Positions 17,630-26,364 of a stretch of 64,000 bases of DNA are shown here, in pieces; the stretch's first letter is position 1; each line of letters begins with the position of its first letter. The position numbers were made by a program, and so were the translations under genes. The notes under the pieces are model-generated. The model made no database searches. It was not told the DNA's origin and saw nothing but the letters and a program-made list of their open reading frames with translations. Origin of the DNA: Nonomuraea sediminis (GTDB taxonomy: Bacteria; Actinomycetota; Actinomycetes; Streptosporangiales; Streptosporangiaceae); the NCBI RefSeq assembly GCF_018531495.1, contig NZ_JAHDTI010000012.1, forward strand, positions 310,001 to 374,000, written 5' to 3'.

Positions 17630-18571
17630 ATGAGACTTCCACGCGCGATCGGCGGGCTGCTGGCCGTACTGCTGGCGGGCTGCACCTCCCTCCAGCCGGC
17701 GCCGCAGCAGAAACCCCGGCAACAGCAGGCCGACGGATGCAGGAACGTCAAGCTGGAGTCCGGCAGGCACACGATGCGCTTCGGCGGGCTGGAGCGGACC
17801 TATCTGCTGCGGGTCCCCAAGGACCGAGGCCCGCATCCGATCCTGCTCGACCTGCACGGGCTCGGCTCGACGGCCACGCGGCAGGCTGCCTACAGCCGGC
17901 TGCCCGAGGCGGGCGCGGCGCGCGGCTACATCGTGGCCACGCCGCAGGCGGCCGAGGGCAGGCTGGGCTGGACGCTGCCGCACACCTACGGCCCCGACGA
18001 CACCGGATTCCTGGCCGCGCTGCTCGACCACCTCGAGGGCGGGCTGTGCGCCGACAAGAGCAGGGAGTTCGCCGCCGGCATGTCCTACGGGGCGGGGATG
18101 GCGGCGGCGCTGGTGTGCGCGCTGGCCGGACGCTTGGCAGGGGTGGCGCCGGTGGCCGGGATCAACATCGTCGAACCGTGCCAGGAGGCCAAGCCGACCG
18201 TCATCGTGGCCTTCCACGGCGACGCCGACCGCGTCGTGCCCTATCGCGGCGGCCATCCCTTCCAGGACGCCTCGGGCCGGCTGCGCAACCTGGCCGACCT
18301 GGTGGTGCTCCCCACGGTGGCGAAGGTGGTGGACGGCTGGGCGGCCATCCTCGGCTGCACAAAGTCCCGAAATATCAAACTTTCTTCGGATGTACGGCGG
18401 GCCAGCTGGAGCCACTGCGCACCCGGCGCCGCCCTCACCCTGTACACGATCAGGGGCGGCGGCCACACCTGGCCGGGCCCGATCGCGGTCTCCAGCCTGG
18501 GCGCGACCGCGCGGGATCTGGACGCCACCCGGGTCATCCTGGACGCCTTCGACGCGGCCCCGTCCCGGTGA
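17630..18571 (+). CDS. Secreted lipoprotein esterase (LpqC/PHB-depolymerase-like)
   Basis: This 313-residue alpha/beta hydrolase has a lipoprotein signal (MRLPRAIGGLLAVLLAGC, C18). The nucleophile is S152 in AGMSYGAG, the acid probably D198 or D200 in FHGDADRVVPY, and the histidine H279 in RGGGHTWPG. The oxyanion strand is LLDLHGLG. The family includes feruloyl esterases and short-chain polyhydroxybutyrate depolymerases. It probably acts outside the cell, anchored to the membrane. Confidence 0.9.
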   Translation: MRLPRAIGGLLAVLLAGCTSLQPAPQQKPRQQQADGCRNVKLESGRHTMRFGGLERTYLLRVPKDRGPHPILLDLHGLGSTATRQAAYSRLPEAGAARGYIVATPQAAEGRLGWTLPHTYGPDDTGFLAALLDHLEGGLCADKSREFAAGMSYGAGMAAALVCALAGRLAGVAPVAGINIVEPCQEAKPTVIVAFHGDADRVVPYRGGHPFQDASGRLRNLADLVVLPTVAKVVDGWAAILGCTKSRNIKLSSDVRRASWSHCAPGAALTLYTIRGGGHTWPGPIAVSSLGATARDLDATRVILDAFDAAPSR

Positions 18572-18644
18572 ACATCTGGGCCTACCCGACACATCGGTGG
18601 CCCTGTAAGACAGGCACAGAGGCAACGATCACGGGGGTGGGACC

Positions 18645-20201
18645 ATGGGCGAGGACGTCCGCATCATCATCGAAGCCGTACCGCGCGCCGGTCTGAGTGC
18701 CGACCGGTTACGGCAGGCGCTGGCCGATCATCCGCAGGCGCTGGCGGCTCTGGAGGTCGCCGACCCGCGAACGCTGCACGTCCCCTTCGCGGCCGCGCTC
18801 GGCCACGACCCGGGGCCGGATGCCGCCTTCCGCGCCACGGTGTTCGACCCGGCGGCCAACCGGGCCATCGAGCTGCGCGGCAGCCTGGAACGGCCGGAGC
18901 AGGCCGAGGTGCGCCACAGCGCCGACCGTCCCCAGCCCGGCAGGCAGGAGCTGGCCGAGGCCGCCGAGATCCTGCGGGCCGACCCGGCCTTCCCGCAGGG
19001 CGAGGACGTGGTGGTCTACCGGCCGATGCCGCCGCTGGCCGACCTGGAGAACCCCGACGGCACCACCGTGCGCCGCCCGACGCTGGGCGTCTACACCCCG
19101 GCCGACCCGACGGGGGTGCGGCACAGGATCGTGGCGGTCGACGTGGCCGGCCGTACCGTGGACTGGCGGCCGCAGGGGATCGACGTGCGGGCCCATCACG
19201 ACTGCGAGCACAGCGTGCCGGAGGGAGTGGAGTCGCTGGCCGACCGGGGCGGCCCTGACCAGGTGCGGGTGCGCGTGCTGCGCGGCGAGACGGAGCTGTG
19301 GAACCTGCTGGTGGTGCGCCCGCGCGCCTCGGCGCCGCAGAACCCGGGCGTCGGCTCGGGGGTGGAGCTGCGCGAGGTGCGCTACCGCGGCCGGCTGGTG
19401 CTGCGGCAGGCGCACGTGCCGATCCTGAACGTGGAGTACGAGGAGGGCACCACCTTCCGCGACGACGCCAGCTTCGAGACCCGCTTCTCGGCCACCGGCC
19501 AGGACCCGGTCGGGTGGGGGTGGCGGCTGTGCGCGGATCCGCCGCGCACGATCCTGGAGCGGCCCGACAGCGACGCGGGCAACTTCCAGGGGGTGGCCTT
19601 CCACCACGACGGGCAGGAACTGCGCATCGTCAGCGAGATCGCGGCCGGCTGGTACCGCTACGCCAGCGACTGGCGGCTGGCCGACGACGGCACCATCAGG
19701 CCGCGCTTCGGCTTCGCGGCCACGGCCAACCCGATGACCTGCAAGGTGCACCGCCACCACGCCTACTGGCGCTTCGACTTCGACCTCGACGGCGCGGCCG
19801 ACGACGTGGTCGAGGAGATCGACGAGACGGGCTCGATCATCCCCGAGCCGGTGGCCATCGTCCGCGAGACCTCGCGCCGGCGCCGGCCGCCGGCCAAGTA
19901 CTGGCAGGTGCGCGACAAGGTCACCGGCCGCGGCTACCAGCTCCATCCGGGCGAGTTCGACTCCACCGCCGACGCCTACGGCGTCTCCGACCTGTGGTTC
20001 CTGCGCCACCACCCGTCCGAGCTCGAGGACGGCAACCCCGGCCCGCGCGACCGCGCCGCGCTCAACCGCTTCATGAACGGCGAATCGATCAACGGCGCCA
20101 ACGTCGTGGTCTGGTACGCCGGCCACTACTACCACGACCAGGGCCACCCCCAGCCCCACCAGGGCGAGCTCATCGGCCCCGACTTGATCCCCATCGACTG
20201 A
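18645..20201 (+). CDS. Copper amine oxidase-like protein with altered cofactor motif
   Basis: This is a 518-residue protein. Its second half resembles the catalytic domain of copper amine oxidases: a strand-loop AGWYRYASDWRLADDGTI sits where these enzymes have VGNYDY...W...DGTI. HRHHAYWRFDFDLDG then resembles the HxH copper site, and the tail VVWYAGHYYHDQGHPQPH offers the third histidine. The Asn-Tyr-Asp/Glu motif that forms topaquinone reads Trp-Tyr-Arg here, although the tyrosine is kept. The N-terminus resembles the N2/N3 domains. No signal peptide is seen. It may be a divergent oxidase or a non-oxidase relative. Confidence 0.55.
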   Translation: MGEDVRIIIEAVPRAGLSADRLRQALADHPQALAALEVADPRTLHVPFAAALGHDPGPDAAFRATVFDPAANRAIELRGSLERPEQAEVRHSADRPQPGRQELAEAAEILRADPAFPQGEDVVVYRPMPPLADLENPDGTTVRRPTLGVYTPADPTGVRHRIVAVDVAGRTVDWRPQGIDVRAHHDCEHSVPEGVESLADRGGPDQVRVRVLRGETELWNLLVVRPRASAPQNPGVGSGVELREVRYRGRLVLRQAHVPILNVEYEEGTTFRDDASFETRFSATGQDPVGWGWRLCADPPRTILERPDSDAGNFQGVAFHHDGQELRIVSEIAAGWYRYASDWRLADDGTIRPRFGFAATANPMTCKVHRHHAYWRFDFDLDGAADDVVEEIDETGSIIPEPVAIVRETSRRRRPPAKYWQVRDKVTGRGYQLHPGEFDSTADAYGVSDLWFLRHHPSELEDGNPGPRDRAALNRFMNGESINGANVVVWYAGHYYHDQGHPQPHQGELIGPDLIPID

Positions 20202-20233
20202 GCCTGTCGGCCGGCGCGGGCATAATGCTGGCC

Positions 20234-22438
20234 ATGGCTGACGACCGCCCCCCGGGCAGCGTGCTCGAGGCGGTTCTCGAGCGGATCACCTACGCCAACG
20301 AGGAGACCGGCTACACCATCGCCCGGGTGGCCACCGAGCGCTCAGGGAGCGAGCTGCTGACCGTCGTCGGGCCGCTGCTCGGGGCGCAGGTGGGGGAGTC
20401 GCTGCGGCTGACCGGCCGGTGGGGTTCCCACCCGCGTTACGGCCGCCAGTTCGAGGTGTGGTCCTACACCACCGTGCTGCCGGCCACGATCCAGGGCATC
20501 CAGCGCTATCTCGGCTCCGGCCTGATCAAGGGGATCGGGCCGAAGATGGCCGAGCGCATCGTCGACCACTTCGGCACCGACACCCTCGAGGTGATCGAGA
20601 AGAGCCCGGAACGCCTGGTCGAGGTGCCGGGCCTGGGCCCCAAGCGGACCAAGATGATCGGCGCCGCCTGGGAGGAACAGAAGATCATCAAAGAGGTGAT
20701 GATCTTCCTGCAGGGCGTCGGCGTGTCCACCTCCATCGCCGTGCGCATCTTCAAGCAGTACGGTGAGCGCTCGATCGACGTGGTGCGCGGCGAGCCGTAC
20801 CGGCTGGCCGACGAGGTGTGGGGGATCGGTTTCAAGACCGCCGACACCATCGCCCAGGCCGTCGGCATCCCGCACGACAGCCCGCAGCGCGTCAAGGCGG
20901 GCCTGCGCTACACCCTGTCCCAGGCGGCCGACGACGGCCACTGCTACCTGCCCGCCCCCAACCTCGTCGCCGACGCCGTCAAGATCCTCGACGTACCGAC
21001 CGAGCTGGTCACCACCTGCCTGGACGAATCGGTCAGGGACGAGGAGGTCGTGCGCGAGGACGTCCCCGCCACCGAGGGCACCGTCCCCGCCGTCTACCTG
21101 GTGCCCTTCCACCGCGCCGAGCTGTCGCTGGCCTCCGGGCTGCTGTCGCTGCTGCACGCCAAGGCCGACCGCCTCGCCGCCTTCGCCGACGTCGACTGGA
21201 CCCGCGCGGAAGACTGGCTGCACGGCAAGACCGGCGCGGAGCTGGCCGCCGAGCAGCGCCAGGCCGTACGGCTGGCGCTGACGCACAAGGTGGCGGTGCT
21301 GACCGGCGGACCCGGCTGCGGCAAGAGCTTCACCGTGCGCTCCATCGTGCTGCTGGCCCGCGCCAAGCGCGCCCGCGTCATCCTGGCCGCGCCCACCGGC
21401 CGCGCCGCCAAGCGCCTGGCCGAGCTGACCGGCCACGAGGCCACCACCGTGCACCGCCTGCTGCAGCTGCGGCCGGGCGGCGAGGCCACCTTCGACCGCG
21501 ACAACCCGCTGGACGCCGACCTGGTCGTGGTCGACGAGGCCTCGATGCTCGACCTGCTGCTGGCCAACAAGCTGGTCAAGGCCGTGGCGCCCGGCGCGCA
21601 CCTGCTGTTCGTGGGCGACGTCGACCAGCTGCCCTCGGTCGGCGCGGGCGAGGTGCTGAAGGACCTGCTGGCCGCCGACGACATCCCCCGGGTGCGGCTG
21701 ACGCAGATCTTCCGCCAGGCCCAGGAGTCCGGCGTCGTGGTCAACGCCCACCGCGTCAACACCGGCCACCACCCGATCCTGCAGGGCATGAGCGACTTCT
21801 TCCTGTTCCCCGCCGACGAGCCCGAGGACATCGCCGAGCTGACCGTGGACGTGGTGGCCCGCCGCATCCCGCGCAAGTTCCGCCTCGACCCGCGCCGCGA
21901 CATCCAGGTGCTGGCGCCCATGCACCGCGGCGCCGCCGGCGCGGGCGCCCTCAACCTGGCCCTGCAGGAAGCCCTCACCCCCGCCCGCGAAGGCATGCCG
22001 GAACGCCGCTACGGCGGGCGCGTCTTCCGCGTCGGCGACAAGGTCACCCAGCTGCGCAACAACTACGACAAGGGCGCCGCGGGCGTCTTCAACGGCACCG
22101 TCGGCATCGTCACCGCGCTGCAGCCCGACGAGCACAAGCTGACCGTGCTGACCGACGAGGACGAGAGCGTCGACTACGCCTTCGACGAGCTGGACGAGCT
22201 GGCCCACGCCTACGCGGTGTCCATCCACCGCTCCCAGGGCAGCGAGTACCCCTGTGTGGTCGTGCCGCTGGCCACCAGCGCCTGGATGATGCTGCAGCGC
22301 AACCTGCTCTACACCGCCATCACCCGGGCCAAGAAGCTGGTGGTCATCGTCGGCTCGCGCCGCGCGCTCGCGCAGGCCATCCGTACCAAGGGCGCCGGCC
22401 GCCGCCACACGGGCCTGACCCACCGCCTCACCCGCTGA
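20234..22438 (+). CDS. recD2: RecD2-type ATP-dependent 5'-3' DNA helicase
   Basis: This 734-residue superfamily 1B helicase is of the RecD2/TraA type and acts in DNA repair without RecBC. Order: an OB-like N-terminus (VLERITYANEETGYTIARV), helix-hairpin-helix repeats (LIKGIGPKMAERIVDHFG; VPGLGPKRTKMIGAAW), Walker A GGPGCGKS (358-365), Walker B VVVDEASMLD, and the UvrD-like C-terminal motif YAVSIHRSQGSEYP. The ATG at 20234 is preferred; an ATG at 20225 adds three residues. Length is normal for RecD2. Confidence 0.96.
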   Translation: MADDRPPGSVLEAVLERITYANEETGYTIARVATERSGSELLTVVGPLLGAQVGESLRLTGRWGSHPRYGRQFEVWSYTTVLPATIQGIQRYLGSGLIKGIGPKMAERIVDHFGTDTLEVIEKSPERLVEVPGLGPKRTKMIGAAWEEQKIIKEVMIFLQGVGVSTSIAVRIFKQYGERSIDVVRGEPYRLADEVWGIGFKTADTIAQAVGIPHDSPQRVKAGLRYTLSQAADDGHCYLPAPNLVADAVKILDVPTELVTTCLDESVRDEEVVREDVPATEGTVPAVYLVPFHRAELSLASGLLSLLHAKADRLAAFADVDWTRAEDWLHGKTGAELAAEQRQAVRLALTHKVAVLTGGPGCGKSFTVRSIVLLARAKRARVILAAPTGRAAKRLAELTGHEATTVHRLLQLRPGGEATFDRDNPLDADLVVVDEASMLDLLLANKLVKAVAPGAHLLFVGDVDQLPSVGAGEVLKDLLAADDIPRVRLTQIFRQAQESGVVVNAHRVNTGHHPILQGMSDFFLFPADEPEDIAELTVDVVARRIPRKFRLDPRRDIQVLAPMHRGAAGAGALNLALQEALTPAREGMPERRYGGRVFRVGDKVTQLRNNYDKGAAGVFNGTVGIVTALQPDEHKLTVLTDEDESVDYAFDELDELAHAYAVSIHRSQGSEYPCVVVPLATSAWMMLQRNLLYTAITRAKKLVVIVGSRRALAQAIRTKGAGRRHTGLTHRLTR

Positions 22439-22513
22439 GGAGAAGCGGCCACTACCTGGCCGCTACCCCTGCGACCGTGGTCCCTGAATGAACCGAGACA
22501 CCAGGAGACCATC

Positions 22514-22924
22514 ATGTCCGTTGACACCGTGACCCACCTGAACTTCCGCGGCCAGGCCCGCGCGGCGCTCACGTTCTACCAGTCCGTGTTCGGCGGCGAC
22601 GCGGTCGTGGTCACCTACGAGAACGCCGGGAACGTCCAGGATCCGTCCGAGGCCGACCAGGTGATGTGGGGCCAGGTGACCGCTCCCGGCGGTTTCCGCG
22701 TGATGGCCTACGACGTGCCCTCGCGCCTGCCCTGGAACCCGGGCGAGAACGCGTTCTTCATCTCACTCCGCGGCGAAACGGCCGAGGAGATCACCGCCTA
22801 CTGGGACGGACTCTCCGCCGGCGCGACCGTCCTGCAGCCGCTCGGCCCCGCGGGGTGGGCGCCCCTGTACGGCATGCTGAAGGACCGGTTCGGCGTCACC
22901 TGGGTCGTGGACGTGAGCCGATGA
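22514..22924 (+). CDS. VOC/PhnB-like protein
   Basis: This 136-residue protein of the vicinal oxygen chelate fold has the PhnB-type start (THLNFRGQARAALTFYQSVFGG) and the ending LKDRFGVTWVVDVSR. Members include metal-dependent enzymes and drug-binding resistance proteins; the role here is unknown. The start has GGAGACCATC upstream. Its stop overlaps the next gene by ATGA, so it is translationally coupled to an AlkZ-like glycosylase candidate, suggesting a possible joint detoxification role. Confidence 0.88.
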   Translation: MSVDTVTHLNFRGQARAALTFYQSVFGGDAVVVTYENAGNVQDPSEADQVMWGQVTAPGGFRVMAYDVPSRLPWNPGENAFFISLRGETAEEITAYWDGLSAGATVLQPLGPAGWAPLYGMLKDRFGVTWVVDVSR

Positions 22925-24018
22925 CCGTGCTGGACGGCCGGGCGCTCAACCGCGCGACGCTCGCCCGGCAGTTGCTGCTCGATCACGCCGACGTGCCGGT
23001 CCTCGACGCCGTGGCGCAGCTGTGCGGCCTGCAGGCCCAGGAGCCGCAGGAGCCGTTCGTCGGGCTCTGGTCGCGGCTGCGGGCCTTCGACCCGGCGGAG
23101 CTGTCGAAGCTGCTGACCGGCCGAGGCGTCGTGCGGACCCACCTGATGCGCCGCACCGTCCACCTGCTCACCGCCGGCGACGTCCTGGCCTGGCGCGCCC
23201 GCTACGACGCCATGCTGCGCCAGCGGGTTCTCGGGACCTACCGCCGCGAGCTCGACGGGGTGGACCTCGACGAGCTCGCGGCGGCGGGCCTGGCGGTGAT
23301 GTCCGACGGGGAGCCCCGCTCGATGGGCGAGCTCGCGCGGGCGCTGGCCCAGCGCTGGCCGGGGCCGGGCCCGCGGGCGCTGGGCGAGATGCTGGTCGCC
23401 GCCCTCATCCCGATGGTGCAGCTGCCGCCGCGCGGGCTGTGGCGCGTCAAGGCGGGCGTGCGCAACGCCCTGCTGTCCTCCTGGCTGGGACGCGAGATCG
23501 ACCCGCCGGCCGTGAACGGCGCCGACCCGGTCGGCCAGGAGCTGGTGCGCCGCTACCTGGCCGCCTACGGTCCCGCGGCCACGGCCGACCTGCGCGCCTG
23601 GTCCGGCCTGGCGGGACTGCCCGCAGCGGTCGCCGCGATCCGCGACGAGCTGATCGCCTTCCGCGACGAGCGCGGCCGCGAGCTCCTCGATCTGCCCGGC
23701 GCTCCCCGCCCCGACCCCGACGTGCCCGCTCCGGTGCGGTTCCTGCCGGCCTTCGACAACGCGATCCTCGGTTACCACGACCGCGGCCGCATCATCGACG
23801 ACGCCCACCGCGGCCTGTCGGTCGCCGGTGAACGCGTCGTCCTGCTCGACGGCCGGGTCGCCGCGACCTGGACCGTCCAGGCCGGCACCGTGGTCGTCAC
23901 CCCGCTGCGCCGCTTCTCCCGCGCCGACCGCGCCGCCGTGGGCGAGCAGGGCCGTGCGCTGGCGGGGTTCCTGTCCGAGCACGAGAGCCGCCGCGTGCGG
24001 ATCTCCGCGGCTCCCTAG
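22921..24018 (+). CDS. HTH_42/AlkZ-like (AZL) winged-helix protein, possible DNA glycosylase
   Basis: This is a 365-residue protein of the winged-helix family that includes YcaQ and Streptomyces AlkZ, which excise bulky or crosslinked adducts. The segment LCGLQAQEPQEPF carries Q38-A-Q40, matching the catalytic Gln-x-Gln of AlkZ-type members, and the length is close to AlkZ. TRGVVRTHLMRRTVHLLTAGD-like and FDNAILGYHDR segments are family hallmarks. Such genes often accompany genotoxin clusters, but none is visible here. It is coupled to the VOC gene and its stop overlaps the convergent WYL gene. Confidence 0.8.
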   Translation: MTVLDGRALNRATLARQLLLDHADVPVLDAVAQLCGLQAQEPQEPFVGLWSRLRAFDPAELSKLLTGRGVVRTHLMRRTVHLLTAGDVLAWRARYDAMLRQRVLGTYRRELDGVDLDELAAAGLAVMSDGEPRSMGELARALAQRWPGPGPRALGEMLVAALIPMVQLPPRGLWRVKAGVRNALLSSWLGREIDPPAVNGADPVGQELVRRYLAAYGPAATADLRAWSGLAGLPAAVAAIRDELIAFRDERGRELLDLPGAPRPDPDVPAPVRFLPAFDNAILGYHDRGRIIDDAHRGLSVAGERVVLLDGRVAATWTVQAGTVVVTPLRRFSRADRAAVGEQGRALAGFLSEHESRRVRISAAP

Positions 24019-24983
24019 CGCGCGGCGTCGGCGTAGCGGCGGGCCAGGTGGGCGAAGGCGGCCTTGAGCTCGGCCGGCCCGACGACCTGGATGTCGGCGT
24101 CGAACCTGCCGATGGTGGCCGCCAGCGCGGGCCACGACCACGCGCCCAGGACGAGGCGGCAGCGGTCCTGGCCGAGTTCTTCGACGACCGCGTCGCGGGT
24201 GTAGGCGGACACGACGTGGGCGGGCAGGTCGAGGATCACCTCGCCGCGGCAGGGCCAGTCTCCGGGCCCCTCGGAACCCTGGAATCTGGCGGCGACGAAA
24301 GCGGCAACGTCGCCTCCTGGCAGTTCGCGCGGGGTGAAGCGGGGTCCGTTGGGAATGCGCGGGGTGATCCGGTCGACGCGGAAGGTGCGCCAGTCGTCGC
24401 GGTCGAGGTCCCAGGCGACCAGGTACCAGCGCCCGCCCCAGGTGACGAGGTGGTGTGGCTGCGCCCGGCGCGGCGGGGCGTCGGCGGCGCCGGCTTCCGG
24501 CTGGGCGTAGTCGAAGCGCAGTACCTCGCGGGCGCGGACGGCCGCGCCGACGGCCATCAGGACCTGCGGGTCGGCCTGCGGGTTCGGCCGGGTCGCCGGG
24601 CGGACGGCGGTGACCTGGAGGGCGTCGATGCGGTGGCGCAGCCGGGCCGGCATGACCTGACGGACGGTGGCCAGCGCGCGTGCCGCGGCCTCCTCGATTC
24701 CCGCGCCTGTGGTGGCGGCGCTCTGCAGCGCGACGGCGAGGGCGACGGCCTGGTCGTCGTCGAACAGCAGCGGCGGCAGCTCCGTGCCGGCACCGAGCCG
24801 GTAGCCCCCGTCCGGGCCTTTGGTGGCCGTGATCGGGTAGCCGAGCTCGCGCAGGCGGTCGACGTCGCGGCGGACGGTGCGCGGGCTGACCTCCAGCCGC
24901 TCGGCCAGCAGCTGCCCCGGCCAGTCCCGGCGTGCCTGGAGCAGGGACAGCAGCGCCAGCAGCCGCGCGGACGTCTTCTGCAT
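24015..24983 (-). CDS. HTH-WYL (YafY-type) transcriptional regulator
   Basis: This 322-residue regulator has an N-terminal DeoR-like winged helix (LLALLSLLQARRDWPGQLLAERLEVSPRTVRRDVDRL in parts) and a middle WYL domain around HHLVTWGGRWYLVAWDLDRDDWRTFRVDRI. WYL domains bind nucleic acid or ligands and often respond to DNA damage. The ATG at 24983 is chosen over an upstream ATG at 25013. It converges on the AlkZ-like gene with interlocked stop codons (24015-24018). Confidence 0.92.
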   Translation of the reverse strand: MQKTSARLLALLSLLQARRDWPGQLLAERLEVSPRTVRRDVDRLRELGYPITATKGPDGGYRLGAGTELPPLLFDDDQAVALAVALQSAATTGAGIEEAAARALATVRQVMPARLRHRIDALQVTAVRPATRPNPQADPQVLMAVGAAVRAREVLRFDYAQPEAGAADAPPRRAQPHHLVTWGGRWYLVAWDLDRDDWRTFRVDRITPRIPNGPRFTPRELPGGDVAAFVAARFQGSEGPGDWPCRGEVILDLPAHVVSAYTRDAVVEELGQDRCRLVLGAWSWPALAATIGRFDADIQVVGPAELKAAFAHLARRYADAAR

Positions 24984-25062
24984 GCCACGCAATGTATCCG
25001 GAGTAGCGGCCATGCTCTGTCCGCTTCTCCTTCTCGGTACGGCCCGCGTCGGTACGGGATCG

Positions 25063-26250
25063 TCAGTCGCAGGCGGCCAGGCGTTTGCGCAGGCGGGCGC
25101 CCAGGCGCTGGCCGGGAAGCTCCACCCAGCGCCAGGTCAGCGCCGACAGGCCGAGCAGCGCGGCCAGCACGGCGGCCAGGATCGCCAGCCGCCAGGCCAG
25201 CGCGACCCCGCTGTCGGGCAGCAGCGCGTCGACGCTGTGCAGCAGCAGCGGGTGCAGCAGGTACACCGAGTAGGACACCAGCCCCAGCCAGGCCAGCGCC
25301 CCGGGCACGCGGCGACGCCGCAGCAGCATGCCGACGGCGAACGTGGCCCAGGCGGCGAGCGTGGCGACCCGGGTGGGACCCGAGGCGTCCACGGCCCAGC
25401 CGGCGAAGGGCACCAACACCACCCACGCGGCCGTGTACCAGGGCAGCTCGCCGCGCTCGGCCCGGTACAGCACGGTGCCGGAGAACATGGTGGCCAGGAT
25501 GATCAGGCTCTGCCAGGCGGGGAAGTGGCCGTTGCAGGCCAGCAGCACCACCACGGTCACCGCCAGCACCACCGCCGCCACCTTGCGCCCCTGCGGCCCG
25601 CCGTACAGGACTCCGGCCAGCCCGGCCGCCACGCACGCCAGCACCACGGCGAGCGTCAGGGGCAGGTTGCCGGTGAAGAGCGAGGTCGGCAGCAGGCCCG
25701 CCCCTGCCACCGCGGCGGCGGTGAAGGCCAGCGCGGCCGTCAGGCTGCGGCGGTGTCCGCCGAGCGTGAACAGCGCCGTGAGCAGCAGGTAGAAGGCCAT
25801 CTCGTAGGACAGCGTCCACAGCACGTTCAGCACGCGCGGCACGCCGAGCAGGTCCTGCAGCATCGTCAGGTGGGCCAGCGCCGTGGTGACCGGACCCGGC
25901 GAGCGCACCTGGAGCACCCCCGCGGCCGCGAGCGCCAGCACGCCCACCATGCACGCCGCCCACAGCGGATACAGCCGGAACCCTCGCGAGATCCAGAAAC
26001 CGCGCACATCGCCGCGCCGCTCCAGCGAGGCGGGCACCACGTAGCCGCTGACCAGGAAGAACACCAGCACGCCGTACCAGCCGGGCGCGAAGTACGGCCC
26101 GCCTGCCTGGCGGGCCTCCGGCAGCAGCGGCCCCAGCGCGTGCTCGTAGACCACCGCCAGCGCCGCGATCCCGCGCAGAGCGTCCAGCCAGGCCAGCCGT
26201 GTACCCGCGGCGGTGTGGGGGACAGACGCCTGCGGCGTGAGCACGGCCAT
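25063..26250 (-). CDS. Membrane acyltransferase (acyltransferase-3 family)
   Basis: This is a 395-residue integral membrane protein with about ten helices. It begins with the family motif LAWLDALRGIAALAVVYEH (catalytic-type H37) and contains FFLVSGYVVPASLERR and FWISRGFRLYPLW. Such enzymes O-acylate cell-surface sugars, peptidoglycan or secondary metabolites. It ends with a basic tail (RLGARLRKRLAACD). It stands alone, divergent from the L,D-transpeptidase gene, so a cell-wall substrate is possible. Confidence 0.92.
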   Translation of the reverse strand: MAVLTPQASVPHTAAGTRLAWLDALRGIAALAVVYEHALGPLLPEARQAGGPYFAPGWYGVLVFFLVSGYVVPASLERRGDVRGFWISRGFRLYPLWAACMVGVLALAAAGVLQVRSPGPVTTALAHLTMLQDLLGVPRVLNVLWTLSYEMAFYLLLTALFTLGGHRRSLTAALAFTAAAVAGAGLLPTSLFTGNLPLTLAVVLACVAAGLAGVLYGGPQGRKVAAVVLAVTVVVLLACNGHFPAWQSLIILATMFSGTVLYRAERGELPWYTAAWVVLVPFAGWAVDASGPTRVATLAAWATFAVGMLLRRRRVPGALAWLGLVSYSVYLLHPLLLHSVDALLPDSGVALAWRLAILAAVLAALLGLSALTWRWVELPGQRLGARLRKRLAACD

Positions 26251-26364
26251 CGGCCCAGGATAGGCCACGCTGACCTGCGCTTGACTGCGCCAAGTGATCG
26301 AAATGTTACCGAACTCTCCTAAATGATTCCGCGTCTTCCATGTAGGAGCATTAAGGTGCTCTAG

